The translations under genes and the position numbers were made by a program. Of a stretch of 64,000 nt of DNA, positions 34,222-42,789 are shown piece after piece. Below the pieces are notes generated by a model. The model saw only the letters and a list, made by a program, of their open reading frames with translations. It did no database searches and was not told the DNA's origin. Source of the DNA: Duganella sp. BJB480 (GTDB taxonomy: Bacteria > Pseudomonadota > Gammaproteobacteria > Burkholderiales > Burkholderiaceae_D); contig QVIN01000017.1 of the NCBI GenBank assembly GCA_003416985.1, positions 1-64,000 of the forward strand. Direction: 5' to 3'. Positions within the stretch are counted from its first letter, which is position 1; every line of letters starts with the position of its first letter.

Positions 34222-35123
34222 GCCACAACCAGAATTATCATCAGTCAGAATTGCGCATGATTCCACTGGAGAGAATCGACGTACTCAATCCGCGCGAACG
34301 TAATAATCGGATGTTCGAACAGATCGTTACCAACATTCAAAGCCTCGGTTTGAAGAAACCCATCGTTGTGACGCCACGAGTAGGCAAGGATGGCGAACGG
34401 TACCTGTTGATTTGTGGCGAAGGACGGTTTAAAGCGTTCAGAAGCATCGGTCAGCCGGAAATCCCTGCGATAGTCATGAGCGTCGATGACGAGTCAGCTT
34501 TTATTATGAGTCTGACGGAGAACATCGCCCGCCGCAAGTTCAGTCCGTTAGAGCTTCTTGCTGGCATCGAGCAGTTGCGAGATCAGGGATACGATAAAAA
34601 GGCCATTGCAGAAAAGACTGGCCTAAGCTTGGATTATGTGCAGGGCATCCTATACTTGCTCAAGAACGGCGAAGAACGTCTGTTGATGGCGGTGGGCAGC
34701 GGACGTATCCCACTCAATGCCGCTATCACTATCGCCGGTGCCGGCAACGATGATAAGGCGATTCAGTCAGCCTTGCAGGAGGCTTACGAGTCAGGCAAGC
34801 TACGCGGCAGCCAACTGATTCAGGCACGTCGCGTAATTGAACGTCGTCGCGTACGTGGCAGAAGTATGGGCGGCAAGATGGGATCCCAGAAGCGGAACGA
34901 AGATGTCACGACATCGAGCCTGGTGCGCAATTACAAGCGCGAAGTCGAGCGTCAGAAGCAGCTGGTCAGAAAATCTGAGACCGCCCAACGTAGTCTGTTG
35001 TTCATCGTGGGCGCGTTGCGCCAGCTCTTGATTGACGAGAACTTTGGAAACCTGTTGCGTGCAGAAGGTCTAGATACGCTGCCGCAGTATCTTGCAGACC
35101 GAGTATGGTCGAAAGGATTCTGA
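34218..35123 (+). CDS. ParB/RepB-like nuclease-domain protein 1
   Basis: 301 residues from the ATG at 34218, where it overlaps the recombinase stop and follows cggaggag. An N-terminal ParB domain has IPLERIDVLNPRERN, then ICGEGRFKAFRSIG (the GExR box) and LTENIARRKFSPLELL, followed by an HTH-type segment (YDKKAIAEKTGLSLDYVQGIL). The C-terminal half is basic (RRVIERRRVRGRSMGGKMG) and helical, as in RepB proteins. It may bind a centromere-like site; no ParA gene is near. Confidence 0.85.
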   Translation: MSHNQNYHQSELRMIPLERIDVLNPRERNNRMFEQIVTNIQSLGLKKPIVVTPRVGKDGERYLLICGEGRFKAFRSIGQPEIPAIVMSVDDESAFIMSLTENIARRKFSPLELLAGIEQLRDQGYDKKAIAEKTGLSLDYVQGILYLLKNGEERLLMAVGSGRIPLNAAITIAGAGNDDKAIQSALQEAYESGKLRGSQLIQARRVIERRRVRGRSMGGKMGSQKRNEDVTTSSLVRNYKREVERQKQLVRKSETAQRSLLFIVGALRQLLIDENFGNLLRAEGLDTLPQYLADRVWSKGF

Positions 35124-35126
35124 ATC

Positions 35127-36005
35127 ATGGGAAAGCCACCTCTTGGCTTTGTGCCAGAACCATTGAGTTTGCCGCTGTCATCGATTCTGCCGTCGCGAAA
35201 AAGTCCTGATGGGTTGCTAACCTCCCGAAAATTCAAGCAAATCTTTGCGTCGATTGAGGCCGTCGGATTGATTGAGCCTTTATCTGTAGGTAAACCTGAT
35301 CGAGACAAACGATACATCTTGTTGGATGGGCATTCGCGGCTGACGGCCTTAAAGCAGCTGGGGTTCGATACGGCGCCATGTCTCGTGGCTCTCGACGACG
35401 AGAGCTATACCTACAACAATCGAATAAATCGTCTCTCTAGTATCCAGGAGCACGTTATGATCCGGCGTGCTGTTGAGCGTGGCGTGGCGCCGGAGAGACT
35501 TGCCAAAGCGCTGGACGTTGATATTAGCCATATTCTGAAAAAGCTAAATCTGCTTGACGGAATCTGCCCGGAGGCCGCTGAATTACTGCGCGACCAGGTG
35601 TTCTCTGCTAATCTCGGAGCAGTGCTACGTAAGCTGAAGCCGACCAGGCAGGTCGAGTGTGTGGAGTTGATGGTCAGCGCGAATAATTTCACGGTTGCCT
35701 ACGCGCAGGCCTTGGTGGCAGCGACGCCCAGCAACATGATTGTCGGCGAAGCCAAGACTAGAAGAATGACCGGCGTAAGCGCTGATCAGATGGCGAAGAT
35801 GGAAAGAGAGATGGGGAATCTGCAAGAACAGTTCAAACTTGCTGAGCAGTCCTATGGCCAGGATGTCCTCAACCTTGTACTGGCTAGGGGGTATTTGGCG
35901 AAGTTGATGGCCAATGACTCCATCCTGCGTCATCTGACAAGGCATCATCCGGATGTGCTCAATGAGTTTGATGCGATTATCAGCATGGCGGCTTTGGACA
36001 AGTAG
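35127..36005 (+). CDS. ParB/RepB-like protein 2
   Basis: 292 residues, starting 3 bp after ParB-like protein 1. The ParB-type N-terminus has LSSILPSRKSPDGLLTSRKFKQI, YILLDGHSRLTALKQLG and the IQEHVMIRRAVERGV helices, then a VDISHILKKLNLLDGICPEAAELL HTH part (shown in part) and a RepB-like C-terminal region with MVGEAK-type content. It is a distant paralogue of protein 1, so the pair may act as a heteromer. The nearby boxA-like motif and hairpin follow its stop. Confidence 0.85.
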   Translation: MGKPPLGFVPEPLSLPLSSILPSRKSPDGLLTSRKFKQIFASIEAVGLIEPLSVGKPDRDKRYILLDGHSRLTALKQLGFDTAPCLVALDDESYTYNNRINRLSSIQEHVMIRRAVERGVAPERLAKALDVDISHILKKLNLLDGICPEAAELLRDQVFSANLGAVLRKLKPTRQVECVELMVSANNFTVAYAQALVAATPSNMIVGEAKTRRMTGVSADQMAKMEREMGNLQEQFKLAEQSYGQDVLNLVLARGYLAKLMANDSILRHLTRHHPDVLNEFDAIISMAALDK

Positions 36006-36081
36006 CTGCCCTGCACCTGAATGAGTTCGTTTGAACTCTCTCTGGTGTAAGTGCGTGGTGCTGCCGGAATTGGCAATACAC

Positions 36082-36098
36082 TGTTCTTTAACAATTTA
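36082..36098 (+). promoter_or_regulatory. boxA-like antitermination motif
   Basis: tgttctttaacaattta at 36082-36098 matches the boxA element of ribosomal RNA leaders (tgctctttaacaa) in nearly all positions. It sits 77 bp after the ParB-like protein 2 stop and 11 bp before the large stem-loop. A boxA in an accessory region suggests processive antitermination of the transcript that follows. Confidence 0.6.
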
Positions 36099-36108
36099 AA
36101 GGAATTAG

Positions 36109-36157
36109 GGCCATAGGTCCGATGCGGAGGTGTTGCATCCGCGTCGGGCCTATGGCC
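36109..36157 (+). ncRNA. Large stem-loop, probable structured RNA
   Basis: A 20-bp stem whose left arm begins ggccatagg (36109) and right arm ends cctatggcc (36157). Of 20 pairs, 18 are Watson-Crick and two are G-U in RNA; the loop is ggtgttgca. The two non-identical positions are both wobble-compatible, which suggests selection for RNA structure. There is no T-run, so a simple terminator is unlikely. It precedes two small ORFs and recombinase 2. Confidence 0.6.
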
Positions 36158-36201
36158 GACAGGCGCGTCGCTGGCCTGCTTATTCGCACAGGGGCTGATG
36201 A

Positions 36202-36369
36202 ATGAGCGAACAGCGGCACCTTATAAAGTGTAGTAGCTCAGACTTGATCAGACCTCAATTGTCAGATAAGTTCGAGTCTGCTTGCTTGCGCTGGCTCAAA
36301 TCACTGAGTCGTGAAGGTTGTAATCTACCCCTAATCGTTCCGGAAGCCGGAGGCACGGGAGGTCGTTAG
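36202..36369 (+). CDS. Small protein (55 aa) in the recombinase cluster
   Basis: 55 residues from an ATG at 36202, with agggg at a good distance (36190-36194). The chain includes SEQRHLIKCSSSDLIRP and ends VPEAGGTGGR; a central KFESACLRWLKSLSREGC segment could form an amphipathic helix. No known family. Support comes from the ribosome-binding site and placement ahead of the 36419 gene. Confidence 0.5.
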   Translation: MSEQRHLIKCSSSDLIRPQLSDKFESACLRWLKSLSREGCNLPLIVPEAGGTGGR

Positions 36370-36418
36370 CCTGGGCCTGAGGTAGGGCCATGTTGAACTA
36401 ATTAGACGCGGAGGCTTT

Positions 36419-36652
36419 GTGATAGCACCCCGACTCATCCAGCTCGACAGCGCGTTCATGTACCAGCAGGCGGCAATCTCTGCTGTGCTTCATGCCCTTG
36501 CGCAAAGCCATGGTGCCGATTTTGCTGCCGATTTCGTGCATGAACATCGAGCGGCGATTCTAATCGCCACACGCAGACGCCTATGTGGTCGTGACGCACG
36601 CGCGGTAGCGAGTGAAGCATTTCGGCTTGGTTTGGCCTACAAGGGCATGTAA
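36419..36652 (+). CDS. Small alanine-rich protein of unknown function
   Basis: 77 residues from a GTG with gcggagg upstream. It is largely helical with many Ala, Arg and His residues (AAISAVLHALAQSHGADFAADF, shown in part; RRRLCGRDARAVASEAFRLGL). It ends 7 bp before the start of recombinase 2, so the two are probably cotranslated. I do not recognise it. Confidence 0.6.
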   Translation: MIAPRLIQLDSAFMYQQAAISAVLHALAQSHGADFAADFVHEHRAAILIATRRRLCGRDARAVASEAFRLGLAYKGM

Positions 36653-36659
36653 AGATTCT

Positions 36660-38246
36660 ATGGCCCGCCAACCAATACCCCAGAACCTTTCGCCTCCACG
36701 CGACCGGCGGCGTGCAGCAATCTACGTTCGCATGTCGAGCAGCCCGCAAGATCGCTCCATCGAGCATCAATGCGAGCGGCTTCAGCAATACGCTGATGAG
36801 CACGACGTTGATGTCGTCAAGATGTACGCTGACCCCGGAAAGAGTGGCTTACGTATTAATGGCCGGGACGGCTTGCAGGAGCTGATGGATGACGTTGCTG
36901 CCAAGAAGACGGACTTTGAAATGGTGCTGGTCTACGACGTTAGTCGTTGGGGGCGATTTCAGGATACCGACGAAGGTGCTCATTATGAATACTTATGCCG
37001 CCAGGCTGGTATCCAGGTAATTTACTGTGCGGAGCAATTTGAGAACGATGGCTCGGCGATTGCCTCGATTCTCAAGGGTATGAAGCGCACAATGGCTGCT
37101 GAGTATAGTCGAGAACTATCCGCCAAGGTCTTCTCCGCTCAATGCCAGTTTGCAAACCAGGGCTTCAAGATGGGAGGGTATGCAGGCTATGGGTTACGGC
37201 GTGTGTCTTATGACCGGGATGGTAACAGGCGGCGAGTGTTAAAGCCGGGTGAGCGGAAGGCCGCAGCGACAGATCGCGTGCGCTTCTGCTGGGGGCCGCA
37301 ACGCGAGGTTGAAACCGTTCAGCAGATCTATCACTGGTTTGTGTACGAAAAATTGGGTGATACAGAAATTGCGGCCAAGCTCAATGCGTTGAAAGTGCCA
37401 ACGGAATGGCGCAGACCTTGGACTCCATTCGTGGTGAAGAGCATTCTGACCAATGAAAAGTACGTCGGTCGAATCATGTTTAATCGCGGGTCCGCGAAGA
37501 TGAGTACTCCGCGGACGCTCAACCCGCCGGATGACTGGATTTGCATAGATGATGCCTTCCCGCCTATCGTGGCGCCGCAGCTTTTTGAGAAAGCCGCCGA
37601 TGAGCGGCTGTGGCGGAAGCGACCTAAAACGTCCGATGAGCTGCTCCAGATGCTGAGGGCGCTGTACAAGCAACATGGCAAGGTCACGGTATCAATCATC
37701 AGCGCCGCGCCTGGTGTGCCGAACCCTAAGTACTTTAACGCGCGATTTGGAACTTTGGCTGAGGCGTACTCGGCCGCAGGGCTGCCGGCGGCAAAACCAC
37801 TTCTGCGCGCGCGAACACTCCGCTCAGTGAGGCAATTGCGCGAGGCGACGATGTCGGCGATCAAGATGGCAATTGAACAGGCAGGTGGGGCGCATGTGCA
37901 GTGCGAACATCCTTGGCTGCTGCGTCTCAATGGACGGGTTAGCCTCAAGCTTGTCGTGGCGCGCTCACGTCACGACCCTGCTGGTCACATCAGATGGCGT
38001 ATCCCAATCCACACCTCGCCGGTGCCCGACTTCGTTCTATGCGTGCAGATGGACGCTGCCAACGCCGGTGTCATGGGGTATTACTTGATTCCCGTGGCGG
38101 ACTTTACCCAGGGTCATATCATCTTGCGTGGGGAGCATCCCGACGACGGAGGGCAATACCGGCATCCAACCCTGGCCTCGATATTCGGACTAGGTGCTTC
38201 GGAAACCGATAGGGCGCAGCGATATCAGCTCAATCCAAAGATTTGA
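36660..38246 (+). CDS. Large serine recombinase 2
   Basis: 528 residues from the ATG at 36660. Same plan as recombinase 1: catalytic Ser26 in YVRMSSSPQ, VYDVSRWGRFQDTDEG, YCAEQFENDGS, AAEYSRELSAKVF; recombinase domain with YAGYGLRR and NEKYVGRIMFNRGSAK; then LYKQHGKVTVSII with RFGTLAEAYSAAGL, and the shared C-terminal domain (RWRIPIHTSPVPDFVLCVQMD, YYLIPVADF). The 3' end overlaps the convergent recombinase 3 by 22 bp. It is clearly a paralogue, not a duplicate: sequences differ throughout. Confidence 0.9.
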   Translation: MARQPIPQNLSPPRDRRRAAIYVRMSSSPQDRSIEHQCERLQQYADEHDVDVVKMYADPGKSGLRINGRDGLQELMDDVAAKKTDFEMVLVYDVSRWGRFQDTDEGAHYEYLCRQAGIQVIYCAEQFENDGSAIASILKGMKRTMAAEYSRELSAKVFSAQCQFANQGFKMGGYAGYGLRRVSYDRDGNRRRVLKPGERKAAATDRVRFCWGPQREVETVQQIYHWFVYEKLGDTEIAAKLNALKVPTEWRRPWTPFVVKSILTNEKYVGRIMFNRGSAKMSTPRTLNPPDDWICIDDAFPPIVAPQLFEKAADERLWRKRPKTSDELLQMLRALYKQHGKVTVSIISAAPGVPNPKYFNARFGTLAEAYSAAGLPAAKPLLRARTLRSVRQLREATMSAIKMAIEQAGGAHVQCEHPWLLRLNGRVSLKLVVARSRHDPAGHIRWRIPIHTSPVPDFVLCVQMDAANAGVMGYYLIPVADFTQGHIILRGEHPDDGGQYRHPTLASIFGLGASETDRAQRYQLNPKI

Positions 38247-39745
38247 TCGAGCGTCGTAAAGCAAGATGCGGAGTAGCGTCCGAGCGTCCTCTCGCTGAGA
38301 AATAGGCTGTCTTTTGTAGCTTCAGCAGTGCTCATCAACGCGTAGCATTGGATGTTCACGTTGTCTGTATCCATAAGGGCACACAAGACAAAGTCGGCAT
38401 GCCCACCTTTGCGTAATGCTACTCGCCAGCGTCGCCAAGAGTCTGGATAGCGTCGGCATGATGCAATCGAAACCTTCAGCTTCAGCGTATCGTTCAAAAG
38501 TAATATGTTCCATGCCTGTGTCTTACAAATGGTGCCCCCCGCCCGGAGTGCTCTCTCGCCAACTTCCTTAAGCAGTCCCTCGATTAACGCACGCATAGTC
38601 CGAATCCCGAGCGCGCCACTGGGCGTATGCAACGACGGTAGGCCAGCAGCGGCATAGGCTTGGACGTAGCCGCCAAATAATCTGAGCATCGTTTCACGGC
38701 CAGGTAGTGACGAGGCTTTACAAAGCTCTATGTTGATCGTGCCGTGCCGCTGGTAAATGGCGCGTAAAGCTCCCAGCACATCTTCCGGGGCCGGGCCGGC
38801 GGCGCGAAGCGTTCGAATGTTGCGCGCCTTCTCAAAGTAAGGACGGCTCACGATCGGTTCAAATGCATCGTTGCAACGTATCCATAACTCCTCGGGATTC
38901 GCCTCCACCTTGCTGTGCAGTCGACGTGTAGTCTGGTTGAATAATAGCTGACCACAATATCGCTCGTTTGTGAGTATCCGTCGGACGGTGGACGGATCCC
39001 AGGGGACACCCATGTGCGTGGTGCCTCCATCTGCGCGTAAATGCCTTGCGATTCGACTATCGCTCCACCCATCTTCTATGTACCAGTGATAAATACTACG
39101 CACAAGCGCAACTTCCTCAGGCAGACCAGGCGTTAGCGTGATCCGATCTGTCAGCATTGGCTTGCGTTCGCCTGCTTCTAAGGGGCTGCGCGATTCTCCG
39201 TTAGCAGCGACCGGAATTCGGCGTAGGCCGTATCCTGCGCGTCCGCCTTGCTTATATCCCATAAGGGAAAAGCGGCACTGCGCATGGAATACTTTTGCCG
39301 AGAGTTCTCGGCTGTATTCCGCGGCCATAGCGCGCTTGATACCCTTCATGATTGCATACAGAGGCGAGCCGTCATCGATGAATTGCTCAGCGCAATATAC
39401 GACTGCGACACCAGCCCTTCGGCATAGGTACTCATGGAAGGCGCCCTCATCAACATCTTGGAATCTTCCCCACCTGCTGACATCGTAGACCACAATCACG
39501 GAAAAATCACAGGCCGCATCTGTTGCTGCAGCCAACAGCTCTTGCAACTGCGGGCGATTCAGCAGGGACAACCCACTACGCCCTTCGTCTGCATAAACCC
39601 TCAAGATCTCCAAGCCGTGGGTGGCCGCATACGTATGGATGCAATCCAACTGATGCTGGATCGAGTGATTTTGGCCATCGGTAGACATGCGTGCGTACGC
39701 GACCGCAGGTATCCTCCCGGTCGAGTCATTCTCGCTATGGATCAT
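38225..39745 (-). CDS. Large serine recombinase 3, convergent
   Basis: 506 residues. Catalytic Ser21 in YARMSTDGQ, VYDVSRWGRFQDVDEGAF, YCAEQFIDDGS and AAEYSRELSAKVF; recombinase domain with RAGYGLRR and NERYCGQLLFNQTTRR; then IYQRHGTINIEL and LFGGYVQAYAAAGL, and the C-terminal domain (RWRVALRKGGHADFVLCALMD). It is the only one of the three in the minus orientation, tail-to-tail with recombinase 2. The 219 bp between it and tniQ show no gene. Confidence 0.9.
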   Translation of the reverse strand: MIHSENDSTGRIPAVAYARMSTDGQNHSIQHQLDCIHTYAATHGLEILRVYADEGRSGLSLLNRPQLQELLAAATDAACDFSVIVVYDVSRWGRFQDVDEGAFHEYLCRRAGVAVVYCAEQFIDDGSPLYAIMKGIKRAMAAEYSRELSAKVFHAQCRFSLMGYKQGGRAGYGLRRIPVAANGESRSPLEAGERKPMLTDRITLTPGLPEEVALVRSIYHWYIEDGWSDSRIARHLRADGGTTHMGVPWDPSTVRRILTNERYCGQLLFNQTTRRLHSKVEANPEELWIRCNDAFEPIVSRPYFEKARNIRTLRAAGPAPEDVLGALRAIYQRHGTINIELCKASSLPGRETMLRLFGGYVQAYAAAGLPSLHTPSGALGIRTMRALIEGLLKEVGERALRAGGTICKTQAWNILLLNDTLKLKVSIASCRRYPDSWRRWRVALRKGGHADFVLCALMDTDNVNIQCYALMSTAEATKDSLFLSERTLGRYSASCFTTLDQIFGLS

Positions 39746-39964
39746 GACACCCTCGGTGGTTGAGCGAAAGATCTTTAGTATGGAGGACTAGGGCTCGAGT
39801 GTCATAGATTTCGCACGTCTTGGGTGGCTATCCTGCGCCAACTGATACAAAGAATCTGTCTCGTATGAGCTGGCACAGAAAGGACCGGGCTTTTTCTTAC
39901 TTACCAGTGGCTACGGGGATTCATTCAGGTAGACTGGCTTCATCTGATCCTGTTCGGTAGGGAG

Positions 39965-41806
39965 TCACCATTCAGCGGACTCCAACAGGTCTTCCCTAGC
40001 CCTTGCGCCGGCTAAGGCCAAATGACCCAGGTCAGCGATTCGAATCAGTCCGCCTCGCATGATGCCATCAGGTAGTCTTTTTGCACCTATCAATTCGATA
40101 TGAGGAAGCAGGCGAGATAGAGCGGATGATTTCGTTCCCATTACCCGCGCTAAATCTGCGAGTGGGAGATAATTTTGGCGAAATGCGAGAAGCTGATGCG
40201 GCAATACGATACGACAAGATTGACCACGGCGTTGCACCATTTCGGAACTGAGTAATCCTTGATCCACCCAGTGTGCGATGCTCTCCCATTTCCAGTTGGT
40301 TGCCTTGGCCAGCTGCTGAATCGACATACCTGCTTCTATCAGCGGCATGCCGAAATACCGCGACACATCAGACCGTCGGAAGAGTAACCTGCCGAGATTT
40401 TTGGCGTGTGAGACGGCTCTCACGTCTCCTCTAACAATGGCCTTCATCAGCGATTCGATAGCTTGCTTCTCTCCCATGCGACGGCTGGTGAACTCTGCCC
40501 AGGTGACGGTGACATCGTCAAGCACCGAGGTTGGATCCGCAAACCGACTCACGTTTTCGAACAAATCCGCTAAGGACTGCTGATTGACTGGACCTGCTTT
40601 CAAAATGTCTTCCCGCCATCGAACGTCTGATTGAATAACACCGGCCGATTTCATGCGATCGAGTACGGCAGGAGAAACCTCAGCCATCTCAGAGGCCGTG
40701 GCGTCAGAAATCCATTTTGCGCGCTGTTGCTGTATGCGCTCGACTTCACTGCATGGTACTTCGTGTACTTGCCCACGCGTTCCAGTTCGCTTGGTGCGAT
40801 GTGCGCATTCGTTGGCCAGAATCGATTCGTGCAGACGTGAGACACTCACGCCGATGGCTTTGGCGGCGTCTGACGAGTGCATGTACCCGGTGGTGGATGT
40901 CGCCATTGCCTTGGCTGAATCCAGACCAAGAACACAGTCTGTTTTTTCCACAGCGACATCGATGACGATCTGCACAAACTGTTCAAATTCCGTGCCTATG
41001 GCAAGTTTGCGCAGCCGAATATACCAATCACCGAGTAATGTATTTAGTGTACGGGCATCTTTTCGACCGGCCGAAATGCGCTGCTCGACATGTGCCTTGA
41101 AGCCCATTGGCCAATCAGCCAACTGGGCTTCTATCGGCGCAAGGAATTTCACCGCCTCAACGATGGATTTCGGCGCATGCGCGACGCGCTGCAGTTTGGG
41201 CTTAGCCGGATCAGCATACAGGCAAAGGATCTGTATGATCTTCGCCAATACGGTAATGTCGACGCCGTGGAGAGCCGGCGCTATGTCCCCAGAATGCACG
41301 CCATTACTAGCAATAAGCGTCGATAGCCACTGCTGTGTACGGGTCGCCGGCATACGTGGCAAGTTGGTTAGATTGTGCCCACATGAACACAACCCTACAT
41401 GAAGGCGAGCTCCAGATAACGCTAACCCGCAGACGTTACACTTATCTATCAGTTGTATCTGATGCCTTGGGCAAGCGGTGGCATATGCGTGTCCCCAGCC
41501 ATGTCGCAAATGCAGTGACTCGTTGAGACATTCAGGACATACAGCATCGGTGTGAGTGCGATATAGCGTTCCCCAGCTTTGGCAGAGCAGTTCTTTTTGT
41601 TTGGCTTGCTCTGCCCACGCCGGCTCCAGACCGAGGTTCTTAGCTACCTCATCTGTACGCATTAGGAGCTGGCGTCGATTTCGGTCAACGCCAGCTGTGT
41701 CTGTAAGATCACGCCAGCTGGAGAAGCCGTTGTCTGAGGCGAGACGCCGGTAGTAGCCAAAACCAGCTTCTTCGTTTCTGGGTGCGGAAGTGACGACCAG
41801 GCTCAT
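39965..41806 (-). CDS. tniQ: TniQ/TnsD-like target-selection protein
   Basis: 613 residues. The TniQ zinc-binding part has Cys90, Cys93, Cys112, His115 and Cys123, Cys126, Cys140, Cys142 in CPECLNESLHLRHGWGHAYA, ACPRHQIQL and CNVCG blocks. The C-terminal half contains several HTH-like segments (AKAIGVSVSRLHESILA; ATNWKWESIAHWVDQGLL; MGTKSSALSRLL). It is 3' of tnsC and joined to it by an ATGA overlap. Its size and HTH array suggest TnsD-like site recognition, but the target is not seen. Confidence 0.85.
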   Translation of the reverse strand: MSLVVTSAPRNEEAGFGYYRRLASDNGFSSWRDLTDTAGVDRNRRQLLMRTDEVAKNLGLEPAWAEQAKQKELLCQSWGTLYRTHTDAVCPECLNESLHLRHGWGHAYATACPRHQIQLIDKCNVCGLALSGARLHVGLCSCGHNLTNLPRMPATRTQQWLSTLIASNGVHSGDIAPALHGVDITVLAKIIQILCLYADPAKPKLQRVAHAPKSIVEAVKFLAPIEAQLADWPMGFKAHVEQRISAGRKDARTLNTLLGDWYIRLRKLAIGTEFEQFVQIVIDVAVEKTDCVLGLDSAKAMATSTTGYMHSSDAAKAIGVSVSRLHESILANECAHRTKRTGTRGQVHEVPCSEVERIQQQRAKWISDATASEMAEVSPAVLDRMKSAGVIQSDVRWREDILKAGPVNQQSLADLFENVSRFADPTSVLDDVTVTWAEFTSRRMGEKQAIESLMKAIVRGDVRAVSHAKNLGRLLFRRSDVSRYFGMPLIEAGMSIQQLAKATNWKWESIAHWVDQGLLSSEMVQRRGQSCRIVLPHQLLAFRQNYLPLADLARVMGTKSSALSRLLPHIELIGAKRLPDGIMRGGLIRIADLGHLALAGARAREDLLESAEW

Positions 41807-42789
41807 TGTTTGATACCTTCCTTTTTGCGAATGGGCATAGGCATTGTGTTGCTGCTCAAGACATGGGCATACGCCTGTGTAAGAGCAGCTGGTTGCACTT
41901 TAGTGTTGTTCGTTGTGGAATCATGGAAAGCCAATTTATGGGGAGAACCTGCGTGGCTGACTTCCTCTAGTGCCCGAACACAATCAAGATAAGTGACGGG
42001 ACGGGGCGTTTCTTTTTTTAGCAAGCCGGCTAATTCCCGCATAAAGTCGGCGAGCACTCCCACTAGACCACCGGACAACAGAAAGGTTTGTTCTGTCAGA
42101 ATTCGAGGGTGAACTTGAATAGGATAGCCGGCCGAAGTGAACAGCTTTGCATAACTCGTGACGCATGAGGCGTAGGCAGCCATTTGCTTATCGTCGCTTG
42201 GGTCGTAAGGGTAGAAATTTCGGGCTGGCCGGGCACGGCGACGCAGTTGCTCATTTGCTGAAAAGAGCCGCTCCAGCCGTGGAATCCCGAAGAGAATCAG
42301 GGTGATGTCCAGGGTGTCGGTTAGAGCTTTCAGCCAGTCACTGGCTGCGCGCGGAGGGACCCGGGACCCTTCATCAACCAGATGTGATATCTCGTCAAAA
42401 ATGATCACTCGGGTGCCGGCAAGGCGAAGCTGCGTTAGCATCAGGCTGAACATTGCACCGCCGGTGGTGCTCGCGGCAACTTTGATACCTAGTGCAGCCA
42501 GTACGCTATTTGGAAGAAGTTTCGCTGTCGCAGATTGAGGGACTCTTACGATAAGTACTGGCACATAGCGCCGTCCATCTACTCGACTCTCTGGATATTT
42601 CCGAGCCAGCGTGGTGACGATGGAGGATTTCCCCACACCGCTTGGGCCAGGAATGCGTTCGATTTTTGGCGCGAAGCCAGCAAGGGAGTCGTTGATGCGT
42701 TGCTCAAGCGCTGAGAGATGATCGACGAAAAAGGGATGTGGAAGTTCGCATGCTTCGATATCTTTGCGTAGTTGTTGGGCGGTATTCAT
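41803..42789 (-). CDS. tnsC: TnsC/TniB-like AAA transposition ATPase
   Basis: 328 residues. Walker A GPSGVGKSS (residues 48-56) and Walker B VIIFDE (128-133) are clear, with a RRRARPARNFYPYD region and AAA lid. It regulates the transposase and links it to TniQ. Starts and stops form ATGA overlaps with tnsB and tniQ, so translation is coupled. Confidence 0.9.
   Translation of the reverse strand: MNTAQQLRKDIEACELPHPFFVDHLSALEQRINDSLAGFAPKIERIPGPSGVGKSSIVTTLARKYPESRVDGRRYVPVLIVRVPQSATAKLLPNSVLAALGIKVAASTTGGAMFSLMLTQLRLAGTRVIIFDEISHLVDEGSRVPPRAASDWLKALTDTLDITLILFGIPRLERLFSANEQLRRRARPARNFYPYDPSDDKQMAAYASCVTSYAKLFTSAGYPIQVHPRILTEQTFLLSGGLVGVLADFMRELAGLLKKETPRPVTYLDCVRALEEVSHAGSPHKLAFHDSTTNNTKVQPAALTQAYAHVLSSNTMPMPIRKKEGIKQ

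Noticed and set aside
36109..36157. Rho-independent terminator of the ParB-like genes
   Set aside because: The stem is long and strong but no T-run follows, and a boxA-like motif precedes it; listed as a structured RNA instead.
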